From: Phascolomyces articulosus
Taxonomy: Eukaryota > Mucoromycota > Mucoromycetes > Mucorales > Lichtheimiaceae
DNA length: 64,000 bases
Assembly: GCA_025677815.1 (NCBI GenBank)
Contig: JAIXMP010000044.1
Coordinates: 248,001-312,000 of the forward strand
Direction: 5' to 3'
The position numbers and the translations under genes are program-made. Shown here one piece after another: positions 36,311 through 49,084 of this stretch. The notes below the pieces were generated by a model, which saw only the letters and a program-made list of their open reading frames with translations, ran no database searches and was not told where the DNA came from. Positions within the stretch are counted from its first letter, which is position 1. Each line of letters starts with the position of its first letter.

Positions 36311-38285
36311 TTATTTAAATTGATCTTCGGTGACACCCTTGCCCATGGCAGCTGTTGCAGCAACACCACCAGTTACAACCTTCATCAATTCATCAACATA
36401 ATTGGCACCAGACCATTTTTGATGTTGAAGAACGTCGATGTTGTTTTCACGTTCTTTACGTTGCACATTTGAAACGTAACCGTACATGCCTTGCTCCTTG
36501 AAAGCCTTGGCAAAAGTACCTATATTTTTACCATGGAGGAGTTAATTTTTTCAATTCCTACTCCTCTTTTTTTTTTTTGAGATCCCTTCCTCCCCTCCTT
36601 TTTTTCTGCTCGTGTTTTATTACCTGAAGCTAATGCATTGGCATGTAAACCACCCAAAGTAATAAATTGCCATACAAAACCAAGACGACCGAGTTTTGCA
36701 ACAAAGGAACCCATATCAGCATCGTTCAAACCAGCAGCATCCCAGTTGAAAGAAGGTGACAAGTTATAACACAATAAAGATTCAGGAGAAACACTCAAGA
36801 CACCCTTTGCGAAATGTTCAGCTTGTTCAAGAATAGGCTTTTTGGTTTCCATCCATAACATATCAGCATATTCACTATAAGCAATAGAACGGGAAATGGC
36901 AGCATCGGTACCACCTTCATAACGATAATGACCTTCACGTACACGAGGCATATCCCAATCCCAAAAGATTTCAACACCATATGATTTGGCAATAGCACGT
37001 GCTTCACTATTACTCTTGAATTTGATTTGATTAAGGAAAGTATCGGCTTGATGACCTTTACCAATGCGACGCAATTCATCAGCGACAGCGGTACCAAAAC
37101 GCTTCAATCCAGCCTTGCTGATCCAGTCATCTTCAATTTGTTGCAAAGCAGCACCGTTCTTGCCAGCCTTTTCAGCTTCAGTCATGACCAAAGCTAAAGG
37201 TTGTAATTGAGGGTTTGTAGCACCTACAACAAACTCATGGTCACGGCTATCGACGTTACTACTGATTAATGTAGCGGCTTCAGCATCTGTACGTGCAACA
37301 ACAATATTTTCAACACCCATGACATCATATTGTACACGAATAGCAACCAAACGATTGATATGTTCGCTTGTTGGAACAAGTACTTTGCCAGCCATATGAC
37401 CACACTTTTTAGTTGAAGGTGATTGATCCTCCACTAGAAAACAATAATTCATTCAAATGATTAGAAGCTTATTCTTTTTATCCAAGCTGATACGGGTTCC
37501 TTTTCATTATATATGTATAACTTACCATGGATACCTGCAGCACCACGCTCAACAAACATTTTTGCGAGTTTCATGACAGCAGTAACACCACCATGACCAG
37601 TATCAGCATCAGCAATCATAGGACGCAAGTAATCAATTTTGGGAGTCTTTGCACGTTCTTCAGGTGTCATTGAGAGGCGAGCTTCGCGTTGCTTACGATC
37701 ATGGAAAAGTTGGGCAAAGAACAAGTGTTCAACTTTGTTAGGAACAGTATCCATTGGATAATCAGCAAGATCAGGACCGGGTTCATTACTGGTGGAAGCG
37801 GTAGAAGAGCATTGCCAACCGCTTACATAGCTATTTTATATATGTCAATATTTGTGTGAATTAGGTATAATATATGGGATAAAAGAAGAATGAGGAGTGG
37901 ATAAAAAACAAAAACTTACACAGTATCCAAGTGAGGAGCCATTTGGGTGACCTGAACTGGATCGAGAGCACCAAAAGTATGACTTGTATTTCCTGAACGC
38001 TTGTTTTGTTGAAGGATTTGCCACAGCTTCTTGCCTTGAGCATTAGATCTGTATTCCGTAGGAAGAGTACCACGTTTGGAAACGATTTGTTCTGCAGTGT
38101 AAGGACGCTTGACTAACTTGAAACGGGGTGAAGCCCACCATTGCTTAACTTTCTCGACCTGAAAATAGAAGAAACAAAAAGAAAAAGATATGATTAGGAA
38201 TCAAACTTCCCTCCCAGGAAAATTGGAATAAAATAATACGTACTTCTTGACGGAATTCAATTTCTTCTGGATCGTAGTAAGCCAT
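36311..38285 (-). CDS. Isocitrate lyase
   Basis: Key glyoxylate-cycle enzyme cleaving isocitrate into succinate and glyoxylate, needed for growth on acetate or fatty acids. Five exons, 5' to 3': 38244-38285, 37920-38158, 37526-37830, 36624-37433, 36311-36519; 534 residues. The start [15 protein letters not shown] matches the family. The signature [11 protein letters not shown] (203-213) holds the catalytic Cys206. Substrate-binding blocks [19 protein letters not shown] and [10 protein letters not shown] are all present. The C terminus ends TEDQFK, with no SKL-type PTS1 peroxisomal signal, so location cannot be read from the tail. The nearby C-rich (minus-strand) promoter and TATA element fit a regulated gene. 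Identity is firm. Confidence 0.95.
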
Positions 38286-38357
38286 AATTATAATACCTTT
38301 TTTTTTGTTTATAAAGGAAAGTGAGAAAGATAGAGATGAATGAAGGGAATTTGCTTT

Positions 38358-38430
38358 TATTTATAACTTTTTGTTGTTGTGATGCTCATGTTTATTCTTA
38401 CAAATGTCAGTGAAGGGAGGAAATAAGGGG
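38358..38430 (-). promoter_or_regulatory. Isocitrate lyase promoter elements (TATA box, CCCCT)
   Basis: On the minus strand a TATAAATA box lies at 38365-38358, about 75 nt upstream of the start codon. Farther up, CCCCTTATT at about 38430-38422 contains CCCCT, which matches the stress-response (STRE/Msn2-type) core of yeasts. The TATA call is reasonable; binding of any factor is inference. Confidence 0.4.
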
Positions 38431-41026
38431 AAAATGGGGGATGTTATATTATATACGTATGTATAAATGATAATGAAATATAGTTCATTGAAATGAGTGG
38501 CGAAAGAGCAAAAGCAAAAAAAAAAGAGGGGGGTGTGTCATACAGTTGGATTAAAGAGAAAGAGAGAATAAATACGCGTAAAAGCAAGGAGGAAGCAGTA
38601 CACTGCATAGATGGATGCAAGAAGAAGCATATGTAATACATAGTATCGTTATAAGTGTGCGTCTATGTTGTTGCTTTCTCACTCTCCGCGGAGAGATCCA
38701 AAAGTAAAATTTAGGTACAATTCGGCTTGGCACTAATGCAATACCCCTTCTTTTTTTACCATTATCATTTATTATTATTATTATTATTATTACCATATTA
38801 TAATTTGTAGACTCCTGATATTCATTTGAAAAGAATGTAAAGGAAGTTCGAAACGTGTTTGATGAAAATGCTGTCAATTCCTTTCTATAAAAAAAAACAG
38901 TTTAAAAAAAGAATTTTATCCTGATTCAGTCAATGATTTGTTGATAAAAAAACGTAAACAAACATAAACATTGAATTATTTTTAACAGAACAAGAGGATC
39001 AAGCAAACTTAAAATTACAAAAAAGAACATTCGCTTTTTACATCATATAATTAACAGCATTATTATTATTATTATCATCATCATCATCATCTTCCATCCA
39101 CCCCCTTTTTTCTTCTTCTTTCACTTACCTCTACCGTGTATGTTGATGATCATCATTATAATTTTGTGGCAAATGCATCATATATATAATCTTATGGAAA
39201 GAAAGGAGGTTTGTTGTTGATTGATTAATATACGTATAATAGTAAGAAAGAATGCTTTAACCAAATTTCCTAAGGAGAAAGTTCGACTAGCAATCATCAT
39301 GCATGATGATGATCTTCTTTTACATTCGAATATATATGCGTACTGTATTTATCATTATTTTTATAACAAGCACACAGTAAACATAGTCATTAATGACATT
39401 ATACTACGGTAGAATATCAAATATTCTATTCTAAAAAAAAACAGTGTACACCATATTAAGTTTTGGTCGACTGTAGCATAATTTTATGATACTTTACTAC
39501 ATTTGTCCTGTCGAGTAGTACAGTTTGACAGTTTTGATTGCCACAATATATTTTTAACATATTACCAATTTGATGGGTTTTTTTTTGTTATTTAAATAAA
39601 ATCCATAATGTACAAATATCTGCATCAAGACAATCAATCAGTGTAGCAGCATCAACAGTGTAGCTAAAAATGTCAAAGTATTACAGGACTAGATCTCTTT
39701 CAATTATTAAAATATATGTTCAAATGCTTTGTATTTGAACATTGAACATTTTCAATAAATATTATGACGTATTAATTATTGTTACAGATAGAATCTAACT
39801 TTTAATACATAATACCATTTCTTTGCTTTCTCAACTCTATCTTTTTATATATATATATAGTCCCTTTCTCCTCTTCTTCCCTCCACAGCAAAACTTGAAT
39901 TCAATACGAAATAGACATTATATAATTGTCTTGGGATCATAAAATATGATATTACGTTGATTTTTTTTGTGGAGGAGATATGACCCATTTTATATATAAA
40001 TCGAATAAAAGAGTATCTGTCAAATCTAAAAAAAAATATGGACTTTAGCTGTTACTAGTCTATACGACAAATGCTCTACTAGTATACTTATTTAATTGTA
40101 TCTTTTCCTGTTAATCCGACCAGTTAGGAATTCGTATGCTTATGTAATAAAAGTTGACAATTTTGCTCCTTTGAATATGACATTTACAACACATACATCT
40201 TATGACATGTTGTATGAATCTAGGATAGAAAAAAAGAGATAATTACATAGATGTTCGCAACAATAAGAATTAAGAATGCAGTGTGACCAGAGTAAAATAC
40301 GCGTAATATTGTATACTCTTAGCAACTTTAGATTTCTTGATGATATATAAAAACAGTCTGCATGAAACATATGTTTCCAAGTACGCTTCGCTATGTAACA
40401 ACAATGACAAACAGTTGCCAACTAATAACATATTAATTGATCTGAAAGTACCAAATGGTATATTAAATGCTGGGGAGACTTCGTAGCTGGGAGCTCTATC
40501 CTTTAATGTAGAGAGTATAGTAAATAGAGTAAAGGATAATAATGAACATAAAAAACTGAAATAGAGAAGAGCATATAAAATAGAGAGAGTATAATTTAAA
40601 TAGAGAACATAAAACTAAAAATATTTATATGACAACGAAAAGCGTTTCTCATAGAGAGCAAAACAGTTCTACAAGGGTTTTTCATACTTAGTACAGAAAG
40701 CCTAAATGGAGGTTTTCGAACTATGGTTACAGCAAAAATGTTACATGGAGTCGCCGTGCCGACGTTGTATCGTGGTGGCCGTATCCAGAGTGTCTTCTCT
40801 TGAGGCACTGCACAAGACATTTTTGAGTTATTTCGAGATGGATAATCCAAGCCATGCAAGGACCTGTTATATATCTTTGACGAAAAAAATGCGCAGCGTT
40901 GAATTTTTTCCAATCCAGGTCTCCGCAACTTCTTATACTTGTGTCAAAAGTTTCCATAGCTACCAAAATGACCTCCAGTGAATCAGTTGCCGTGGCAAAT
41001 GAAATGCTTAACAAGCACAAACAAAG
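38431..41026. other. Long spacer with one possible coding remnant
   Basis: About 2.6 kb, mostly AT-rich, with (ATT)n at about 38768-38792 and (TCA)n at about 39076-39092. On the minus strand between about 40600 and 41010 the base composition is less AT-rich and two overlapping frames look protein-like (for example LEVILVAMETFDTSIRSCG and WIRPPRYNVGTATPC). This may be a fragment of a decayed repeat-family gene. I could not identify it. Confidence 0.3.
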
Positions 41027-41343
41027 TAGGGGGTTTCAAATTAATTTTTGATTTTTGCGCGTTGGCTCCAAAATCTATCGCGCAAGTTTAAAGTTGCGTG
41101 TTGGACTATCTCGCATTTCTCTTTAATCTTGCTCAAATACACACATTTTCCTCACTCAAATCATTTTTGAATTTTAACCAATGCCAAAAGTTTCTGACCG
41201 CCAATGGACTCTTGCTCAAGTCGACAATGCCATTAAATTCTTGATGTCGCGTGAGGTAAGTGGAGTTCGTGCTGTTAATGTATATGTGCCAACGCGCAAA
41301 AATAAGGTCCAACGCGCAAATAAATCAATTTGAAACCCCCCTA
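41027..41343. mobile_element. TIR-bounded unit enclosing a promoter and first exon
   Basis: A 317-bp unit with imperfect terminal inverted repeats of about 38 bp: the left end reads TAGGGGGTTTCAAATTAATT and the right, inward, TAGGGGGGTTTCAAATTGAT, both continuing to TTTGCGCGTTGG. The flanking TA pair may be a target-site duplication of the Tc1/mariner/pogo type. Inside, an ATG at 41181 opens a 25-codon exon (MPKVSDRQWTLAQVDNAIKF...) ending in a good donor, GTAAGT. The sub-terminal motif GCGCGTTGG recurs several times. It could be a MITE that carries an exon, or two separate opposite ends flanking the exon. Confidence 0.7.
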
Positions 41344-42306
41344 GTATGTACTTAATGTACACATAAAGTTATTTAACGTAAAATAATGTACTAAACAAGT
41401 ATGCATATCATTTTCGCTGCTGAAATAGCTATTGCACAATACTTAAACGCGTCTATGGACAAAAGCGTAAACTAAGCTTTGCTTCATTTGTTGAACGATA
41501 CGAAGAAATATCATTGAGCACAGTCGCGACATCGTCGATTTCAAAAGCACATAAGGAGGAGTTTTTGGCAAAGTGGCCCAAGGATTGAAAGTTGATGTAG
41601 TAAGTGCCGAGAATGACGGTGATAATTGCAGTCTTTGGTCTGGCTTAAAAAGTGCTTATATTAATGTGAAACTTCAGAAAAAGGAACCCGTTCACTGGGG
41701 TCCAAAAATAAGGGCATTATCTGGTGAAGGATCGTCGTCAAGCACTCCGGCAAAGAATTCATCCAAAAATTCAGCAGAAGAGTTGCCAGATACAGCACAG
41801 AATTCGTCTGGAAAGTTGTCCACAAGGGATAGACTATTTGTGAACGATGCATATCGCAATCTTCACTATAAAAGTGGAAGCTTGCAACTAATACAGTTGC
41901 TGAAGATTAAATGGAAAAATTTGCCAAGGAATGTAATTATGAACAACAGTACGTAACTCGCTTATATTAATATAGCTACACTATTGTATCGATAAAAAAG
42001 GATACTAACTAACATATGGTTTGCTGCGTACAGTTTATGTCAATCAATCATTATCGATCCTTACCATGTATCCTGATATAAATATTTCAGCACTGACGAA
42101 TTAGAAGAAATTCGTGACTATAATACTCCTGTTTTGGAAGCATTTCCTAAAGAAATGCTGGAATATATCGATCAGTATAAAGGAGTCGTAAGTACTTACT
42201 ATCGCTCCAATTGCATTCCCTTCTTAATGGTCCTTTATTAACAAAAGGTTTTATTATATTGTAGACCGATCTCGACTTGTTGACTGAAATTTACTTGGCA
42301 AGAACG

Positions 42307-42677
42307 TACACCTTTTTCGGAAATCATCCGCACACTCCAGGAAAAAATTTCGTACACTTCAAGTAAAAAAATTCGTACACTTCTAGTGAAAAAAATTCAT
42401 CCACTTCTAGTGAAAAAAGTTCATCCACTTCTAGTGAAAAAATCCGGACCCTTTAATTATTATTATATCTTTTTTCCTCTAATTTATTTGTAATATCTTT
42501 ATTAGCGACCTTTAAAGTTTCTGCTGATATTCTGAGTCAAAATTTCAGAATTGCTTGAATGAAAAACCATTATAATAAACTTTACAGTTTGTTTTTATCA
42601 GGAGGGTACGAATTTTTATCTTTGAAATGTACGAAATTTTTTCCTGGAGTGTGCGAATGATTTCCGAAAAAGGTGTA
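42307..42677. mobile_element. MITE with 54-bp terminal inverted repeats, inserted in an exon
   Basis: The two ends match over 54 bp with two mismatches; each reads inward TACACCTTTTTCGGAAATCA. The element body is 42309-42675 (367 bp), flanked by TA on both sides, and removing it with one TA restores the reading ...LART-YHPKKQ... of the host gene. The TA duplication and lack of coding capacity fit a Tc1/mariner-superfamily non-autonomous element. Next to the left repeat is a short tandem array (see 42341-42455). Confidence 0.88.
42341..42455. repeat. Tandem repeat of about 27 bp inside the MITE
   Basis: Four imperfect units of the form AAAAAATTCGTACACTTCTA plus GTG, the first being part of the left terminal repeat. 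Units drift from CGTACACTTC to CATCCACTTC. It looks like local expansion of the sub-terminal repeat. Confidence 0.7.
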
Positions 42678-43587
42678 TCATCCCAAAAAACAGCTTGATT
42701 TATATTGGCTGAACAAATCTGTTGGTGCAGTTCTTGATCTGTACAATTTCAACTACAATTTTTACAACAAGACAGAAAATGATATCGTCCGTCGAGCATG
42801 GTCCTTCATAGAAACATGTTTTGACTCTACGGGTTTGGAGGTGACATGGTATGTTTATTCAAATATTAAAGTATTATATGATTGTGAATAACGGTTTGAT
42901 TCAAAGACAAAATTGACTCACAGTAATTATAGCGGGGAAAAGGCTAGTAGCGTATCTAGTGATAGTAAGAATGACGAACGAACAATCTCAGGTGAAATTC
43001 CGTTGGCACGCCATATTTGCGGAAATAAAATGGATATTATTATTTCAAATACACAAAATGAATACGGATGTGGTGAAGCCGGTTTTAAAGGCGGTACGAC
43101 ATCAACAAAGTGGATAAACGAGTACTCATTAAAGGTACCGAAAATTTTAAAGGATATGTCATGGAAAGTTTCGAAACGCTCTCCAGAAAGTATCCGTAAA
43201 GTAGTCGTAGCGGGTTTTGTTATTAATGGTATGAAGAAAGTAAATAAATAATAATAAAATATAAGAAAGAATCGCTGAGTAAACTGATCAAAAAAATCAT
43301 GTTATATAAGTTTACAGATGACCATGCGATTACTAGATAATCATGAAGGAAACGTTAGCTGACTTCTTTCATTAGGACCCATAGAGTTCCCAACATCCGC
43401 CAAATACTTTTATCCATCGATGCTTCTGTTAGTAACTATAACATGCCAAATTAAAAGACTTCTTGAGAAATCAGCTGAACAAGATAATGTCGGTGGAACA
43501 CCATTTGTTCCTACGTTTAAGAATACAAAAGGGTTGATATATCTGATGATTAAAAGCTTTGATACTATTTGCAAAGAGCCAGTATAA

Positions 43588-45705
43588 AATCGTCGAAAGC
43601 TAGCGGTGATACATCTTCACGTCATCCTCCTGGGTCATACGATACCAAAATGATATCAAAGTCACGAAAATGATCAACTTACTATAATAATTTGAACGCA
43701 TGTCGATCAGTGTTGCTTGAGATTATATAGTAATAAAATCGAATGTATGAAAAAAAATGGGACTGATATGAATATGGTTGAGAATTTTTATATTGTTTAA
43801 AATTTGTTCATATTTGTATGTTTTTGTCTCTCTAATGTAATGGTGTTATTTACTAGATCCTTCTTCTAGTACTAATGAGAAGTTTTTATCACTTTCCCAT
43901 CAATGATACAGAGAAAATAAATACCCATTCACCATTTGCACTAAATTCATTTGCAGGATTATTATCTTTTGCTTCAAAAGCTTTTACATGAAAAATATAT
44001 ACTTGTATATATTTATATGGTAGAATAAAATCGTTATTAAACTTATTAAACATGGCTATTATTTCTTTTTATTCTATTAGTATAAACGTATCAGATTCTC
44101 CACAAAAGTGACTCCTTTCGCACTTGTAGTTTTTCCAACTTGTACAACAACACGTCTACTCTTTCAATCTTTTATATAATTATACAAATATTAAATTTAC
44201 AACAGTAGTGAATAAGTTTCTTGTTTTTTCGCCATTCACACGATATAAAATACGCAAGATGCTCAGAACCAATAGCGTCTGCTCACAAACTGTCATGAAT
44301 GATGGAGAACTTGCTTGTTGACAAAAAGAAGAAAACCATTCTCAAGTTCTGTAACTTTACGTTCAGAAAATGCGAAGGAGTGTCTTTGAAAGGAAACATG
44401 GGATTGCTGGCGCTTTTTATCTTTCAGTCGATACGGAACAACAGTAATATTCTTAGGATATTCCTATGGACCCAGAGATAGATTAACCATGTATGCGGGT
44501 CATCAACATCACAGATTCAAGAAGAAACCTTTTCGGACACGAGAGAACGCATTCTTCGATTGATCTGAATTGGGTAGTAATCGAAAGAGTGCCAAGGCAT
44601 CACTCAATCAAATGCTGGATGAAATATTATATGTTTATGCCAAGACACAACAAAAATCAAAATAGTTCGACGTACCAACAATTATTACCACAATAAGTTA
44701 TTTATGCAACCATTGGCTTCATGACAAAGGGAAGAAGTTATGTATGTAGAATACTTGCATTGCTTTCCTACCCCTAGCTGACACCTCGATGAAGAAAACC
44801 TGGATCACAATGGAGAAGAAGAAAAGTCGATCTGTGTTCTTCCCTGCGAAAAAGTACCACAAAACGTTTTACGAAATGGAAGTGTAGGAAATGTTCAAGC
44901 ATCCATGGTTATTTCCCATCCTTGCATATGGATAACAAAAATTTGAGTATTGGATTAAGGGACCAAAAGTGTAAAGAGTTTGTCAAATGTGTAAGTGTGC
45001 ATGCGTGTTTGAATTTTTGATTCACACGATCGTTCGGAATATATAACCGAGTCTATCGTTCTTCGGAAATATGAATATTAAAAGTAGGTTCATTCGGAGA
45101 GTGGATCACGATCCGACTGGTTAATTATATGAGCAACTGTCAAAATAAGGTATTTTTTCCGTGGTGCTAAATACTTGTTCAATATTAAGATCAATAGAAC
45201 CTGCTTAGCATGTGTGGGAGTCTCGGGCAGATCCGACCAAAGATGAAAAAAAATGTGGGGAAAGTAATACTAGATTTTGTCAAAATCTTTATGATCCGTT
45301 TATTTTGACATTTTGAAAAACCGTTCCTTTAATAATATCTAGATATAATTTTTAAAAAAAGTACACCATATGGTCATTATATTTATTATTCTAGATAATA
45401 GAAAACCTCCTCTGAATGATACACATGAAATAAAAGTGTAAGTTAAATATCAAAGAAAAGGAGAAATGTGTGTAAAGTATAGTTTATTAAGATCTTTACC
45501 CGTTTTTCTTAAAACTAGCAATCTCAACAAACTATTGGGTATTACCTTGTCAAAAGTATGTCAGCATTTTCTCATGGTAAAACTCGGTATATTCATGATA
45601 TAAGTCAGTATAAAAGGAAGAGTATTATTTTGAGTGTTGATTAGCAACTAAATTCTTATATCCACTGGCTGCTTTATATTAACCAAAAGAAATAAATATA
45701 ACATA
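43588..45705. other. Spacer with unassigned degenerate coding traces
   Basis: About 2.1 kb. Around 44250-44700 (+) the translation has protein-like pieces such as SRYGTTVIFLGYSYGPRDRL and MLDEILYVYAKTQQKSK, broken by stops, consistent with another old transposon or gene remnant. The 500 nt before 45706 should hold the sulfatase promoter; no clear TATA box was found. Confidence 0.3.
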
Positions 45706-48700
45706 ATGGTTCCATCTTTTGTGGTATCATTTCTGGTAACAACCTCTTGGTTGTTTGTTACCTTGGCTACTCCTACGAGTGAAACGAGTATTGAAAATAA
45801 GAACAAGAAACCAAACATTCTTTTCATCTTCACTGACGATCAAGATGCAAGAATGGACACTTTGGAATACATGCCCAATCTTCAAAAATACTTGATTCAA
45901 GAAGGTACTCTTTATAGAAATCATTATGCAACCTCTGCTTTGTGCTGTCCTAGTCGTGTTAGTTTGTTACGGGGTCAATATGCGCATAATACAAAGTAAG
46001 TTACTTTTTTTATATATTTATCTATTTTTTTTTTTTAAAAAAAAGTTTAATGACAAGATTGAATTACTTTTATATAGTATTACAGACGTTGGAATGCCTT
46101 ATGGAGGTTATGAGAGATATAACGAGCTTCAACTCGGAGAAGATTATTTACCGATTTGGATGCAAAAGGTTTGTGACTCGATTGAATGGTTTTTTTTTTC
46201 TATTTTAAAATGTTTGCTCATAGTATATAACTTTTCATTTTTTTTAATATGTCAAATGTTTATAAATATATGAATAAAAAAGGCCGGCTATTCTACTCAT
46301 TATATTGGCAAGCTTATGAACAAATATAGCGTAAACAATTACAACAAGCCAATTCCTGCTGGGTAAGTTTATAAAAGGAAATTTAAAGATAGATAAACAA
46401 TTGTATATACTAACATTCATACGCTATTTGTATATTTCAGCTTTGATTACCAAGGTATAGATATTTATCGTTATGAAATAGATGACCCCTTAGTATTACT
46501 TCCACATCACGACAAAAGAAACATATGAAAGGTTCTTATTTAATGAATAATTTTTATTCTTTATATAGATCAACTGGTAGATCCTTACACATACGTATAT
46601 AATACTGCCGTCTTTTCCAAAGATGGGGAAGAGCCAGTCTACTTCAACAACACTTATCAAACGGATGTCATTCATACCAAGGCTGTAGATGCTCTTAAAA
46701 AACAACGAAACACTGAAAAACCATTCTTCTTATGGGGTAAGTTAAGATACACCATAGCTATATAACAATTATTCATTTTTTTTCTACTCTAATTATTATC
46801 TGCCTTTTTCTTTTTCTTTCTTTCTTTCTTTCATTTTTTTTTTGTTCTCCAGTGGCACCAATTGCACCCCATGGTCAATTTGTCAAAGAAGGCGATATTA
46901 ATGATTTAGTAAGTACTCGAACTGAACCTCCAGAACCAGCTGCTCGACATGCACATCTCTTCCAGGATGTCAAAGGTATACTTATTATTTTCTAAATAAT
47001 AATTAAATATTTTATTCATGTTTAAAAATTAGAATCGAGATAATAACAATCCACTTTGTATACAAATTTAGTACCTCGACATCCTAACTTTAATCCCGTC
47101 AACCAAACAAAGACTGCTTCTTATTGGAAAGAATTCTCATATTTGAATGAAACTCAAGTCAAAGCTCTTGATGAAGCATATAGAAAACGTTTACAATCTT
47201 TACAAGCAGTAGATGAGATGATTCCTAGTTTAATTCAAGAATTGGAATTTCAAGGCAAACTGGAAAATACTTTTATTATTTTCAGTTCTGATAACGGGTA
47301 ATGTATAGTCAAAATGCTAAGATGAAATCACTCTTTATGTTTTATATGAATTCTAATCTTTAATCCGTATATAAATAGCTTTCATCTTGGTCAACATCGA
47401 GCTCCTCCTGGAAAAGCAACTGATATTGAAGAAGATATCAAGTAAAATTATTTTCCGACTAACAAGTGCAAGGTTGATATGCAATAACTGTTCTACTTCT
47501 AACCACTAACTTTATATTATATAGTGTTCCACTTGTTGTTCGAGGACCTGGAGTTCGTAAAAGACACATTAGTGATTTGGTGAGTTCCCATCATGATATT
47601 GCACCCACGTTTCTTGCACTTGCCAAAGGTGATCATCATGTTCCATCATGGGTAGACGGTGGTGTTATTCCGTGGATTCCAAAGTTACGAAATCACCCTA
47701 AACCAGTGTCACGCGAAAGTTTTGCCGTAGAGTTTTGGATGGACAAGCTGATTGTTGAGTAAGTTTAATATATGTGATGGAGAATCCTCACGATGAAGGA
47801 GACCAGACTAGTAAATAATGATCAAAGAGCCATTACCAATACAAATAATAATAATAATATTTTTTTATTAGAAATGTAGGTGCTTCTACTCGACCAGGTT
47901 GGAATACATATAAAACTCTTCGTGTCATTTCGGATAAATACAATTGTGAGTTTATTTGGTTTATCATATCCTATATACAGAGATATAATCTTTGATCAAT
48001 TGTTGTATTAATATAATGTTATAATATATTCTTTAGACAAATATGCTGTATGGTGTACTGGTGAACGAGAACTCTATAATATGCAGGAAGATCCTTATGA
48101 AATTAATAACTTGTATACCTCAGACAATGCTATTGATCTCAAACTTATCGATCGTCTGGATGCACTTCTTTCGGTTCTTAAAGCTTGTAGAGCCCATACA
48201 TGTCGTAATCCATGGCCTGTAATTCATCCCAATGACCCTGATATAGTAACGTTAAAAGATGCGTTGCACAAAAAGGTAAAGTTTACATATATATATAGCA
48301 TAAAACTGTGCTTATTTTTAACCTAAAAAAAAACGTGATATCTATAAAATAGTACGACGAGCATTATAAACAATTATCAAAGTTCAATTTCAGTAAATGT
48401 CTTGGTTACTACTCTATCGAAAATGAAGAACACATGTTTGACGATCGTTCGTTATTATCAAATAATCAAAAAAATGTTCAACTGGTCACTAAGCGTCAAA
48501 TTCACTTTGACATTGAAGAAAGTGGAGAAAAGAGATGCTCAGTACAACAACATTCCAGCAATGATGTAGAGCAAGTTACTGATAAAGAAGTTACTCGATT
48601 ATTTAATCTTGTTCCACGATCTGAAGAACCTGTCGGGCACGCTGTTCCAACAAGTGAAGAATTGAAAAAGATCGAACAACGGGTGCCTGACGAATTATTA

Positions 48701-48754
48701 AAACGAAATGTTGATTGGGTCAAATACGGATTTTATAATAGATTTGGTAACTAG
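45706..48754 (+). CDS. Secreted sulfatase (arylsulfatase-type)
   Basis: Twelve exons: 45706-45995, 46078-46168, 46283-46362, 46441-46454, 46569-46736, 46853-46975, 47072-47297, 47379-47441, 47525-47758, 47872-47945, 48037-48275, 48353-48754; phases agree, 667 residues. A signal peptide (VVSFLVTTSWLFVTLA) opens the protein. The sulfatase domain has PNILFIFTDDQD (metal-binding Asp pair), the activation motif CCPSRVSLLRGQ in which Cys80 of C-x-P-S-R is the expected formylglycine, then GKLMNKY, FIIFSSDNGFHLGQHR and VPLVVRGPG. The enzyme should hydrolyse sulfate esters outside the cell or in the secretory path; the closest shape is the fungal arylsulfatase / N-acetylglucosamine-6-sulfatase group. 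Substrate is unknown. Exon 4 is only 14 nt. The gene is intact although it sits between transposon remnants. Confidence 0.9.
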
Positions 48755-49084
48755 AAAGAATAAAAAAAAATAGTCATTCAGATCTAAATGAAATTAAACC
48801 TCATTACAGTCAACCCCCGCTTGTTGCACTCCCGTTTTGTGCAGATTCTACGTTATTGCAACATTTTTTTTTTGGAATTGTCATAAAAACGTAGGAAAAC
48901 TGCAAACTGCAAACTGCAACGCCATTCTGATCCAGTTTCTCCTTAACGGGATAAAAATAATTCGGAATTGTGCAACAAATATTGCATTATATGATGATTG
49001 CACTTTATTGAGGTATAATTTCGCAATCATATTTCCTTTATTATTATACTTATTACAGTATTAAATTATGTATATGCCATTATT

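Larger units (their letters stand above)
41181..43587 (+). pseudogene. Broken member of a lineage-specific repeat-family gene
   Basis: Spliced gene remnant. Exon 1 is 41181-41255. The next exon, from about 41413, reads IAIAQY, shifts frame near 41435 to LKRVYGQKRKLSFASFVERY, and shifts again near 41575 to GLKVDVVSAENDGDNCSLW. A block near 42095 (ELEEIRDYNTPVLEAF) follows, then LLTEIYLART, where a MITE interrupts the codon, then YHPKKQLDLYWLNKS. The exon from 42907 holds GEKASSVSSDSKNDERTISG, HICGNKMDIII and STKWINEYSLKVPKILKDM. The last exon, from 43318, contains a TGA at 43360 and then FPTSAKYFYPSMLLLVTI, ending at 43587. From memory this layout resembles a large Mucoromycota family of unknown function (GEKAS..., R-K-D-hydrophobic, FPTSAxxFYPSMLLLVT). 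With two frameshifts, one stop and one insertion it is not functional. Confidence 0.7.

Noticed and set aside
42307..42677. The MITE acting as an ordinary intron
   Set aside because: GT...AG pairs available at its edges join the flanking exons out of frame; only exact removal with one TA restores the reading.
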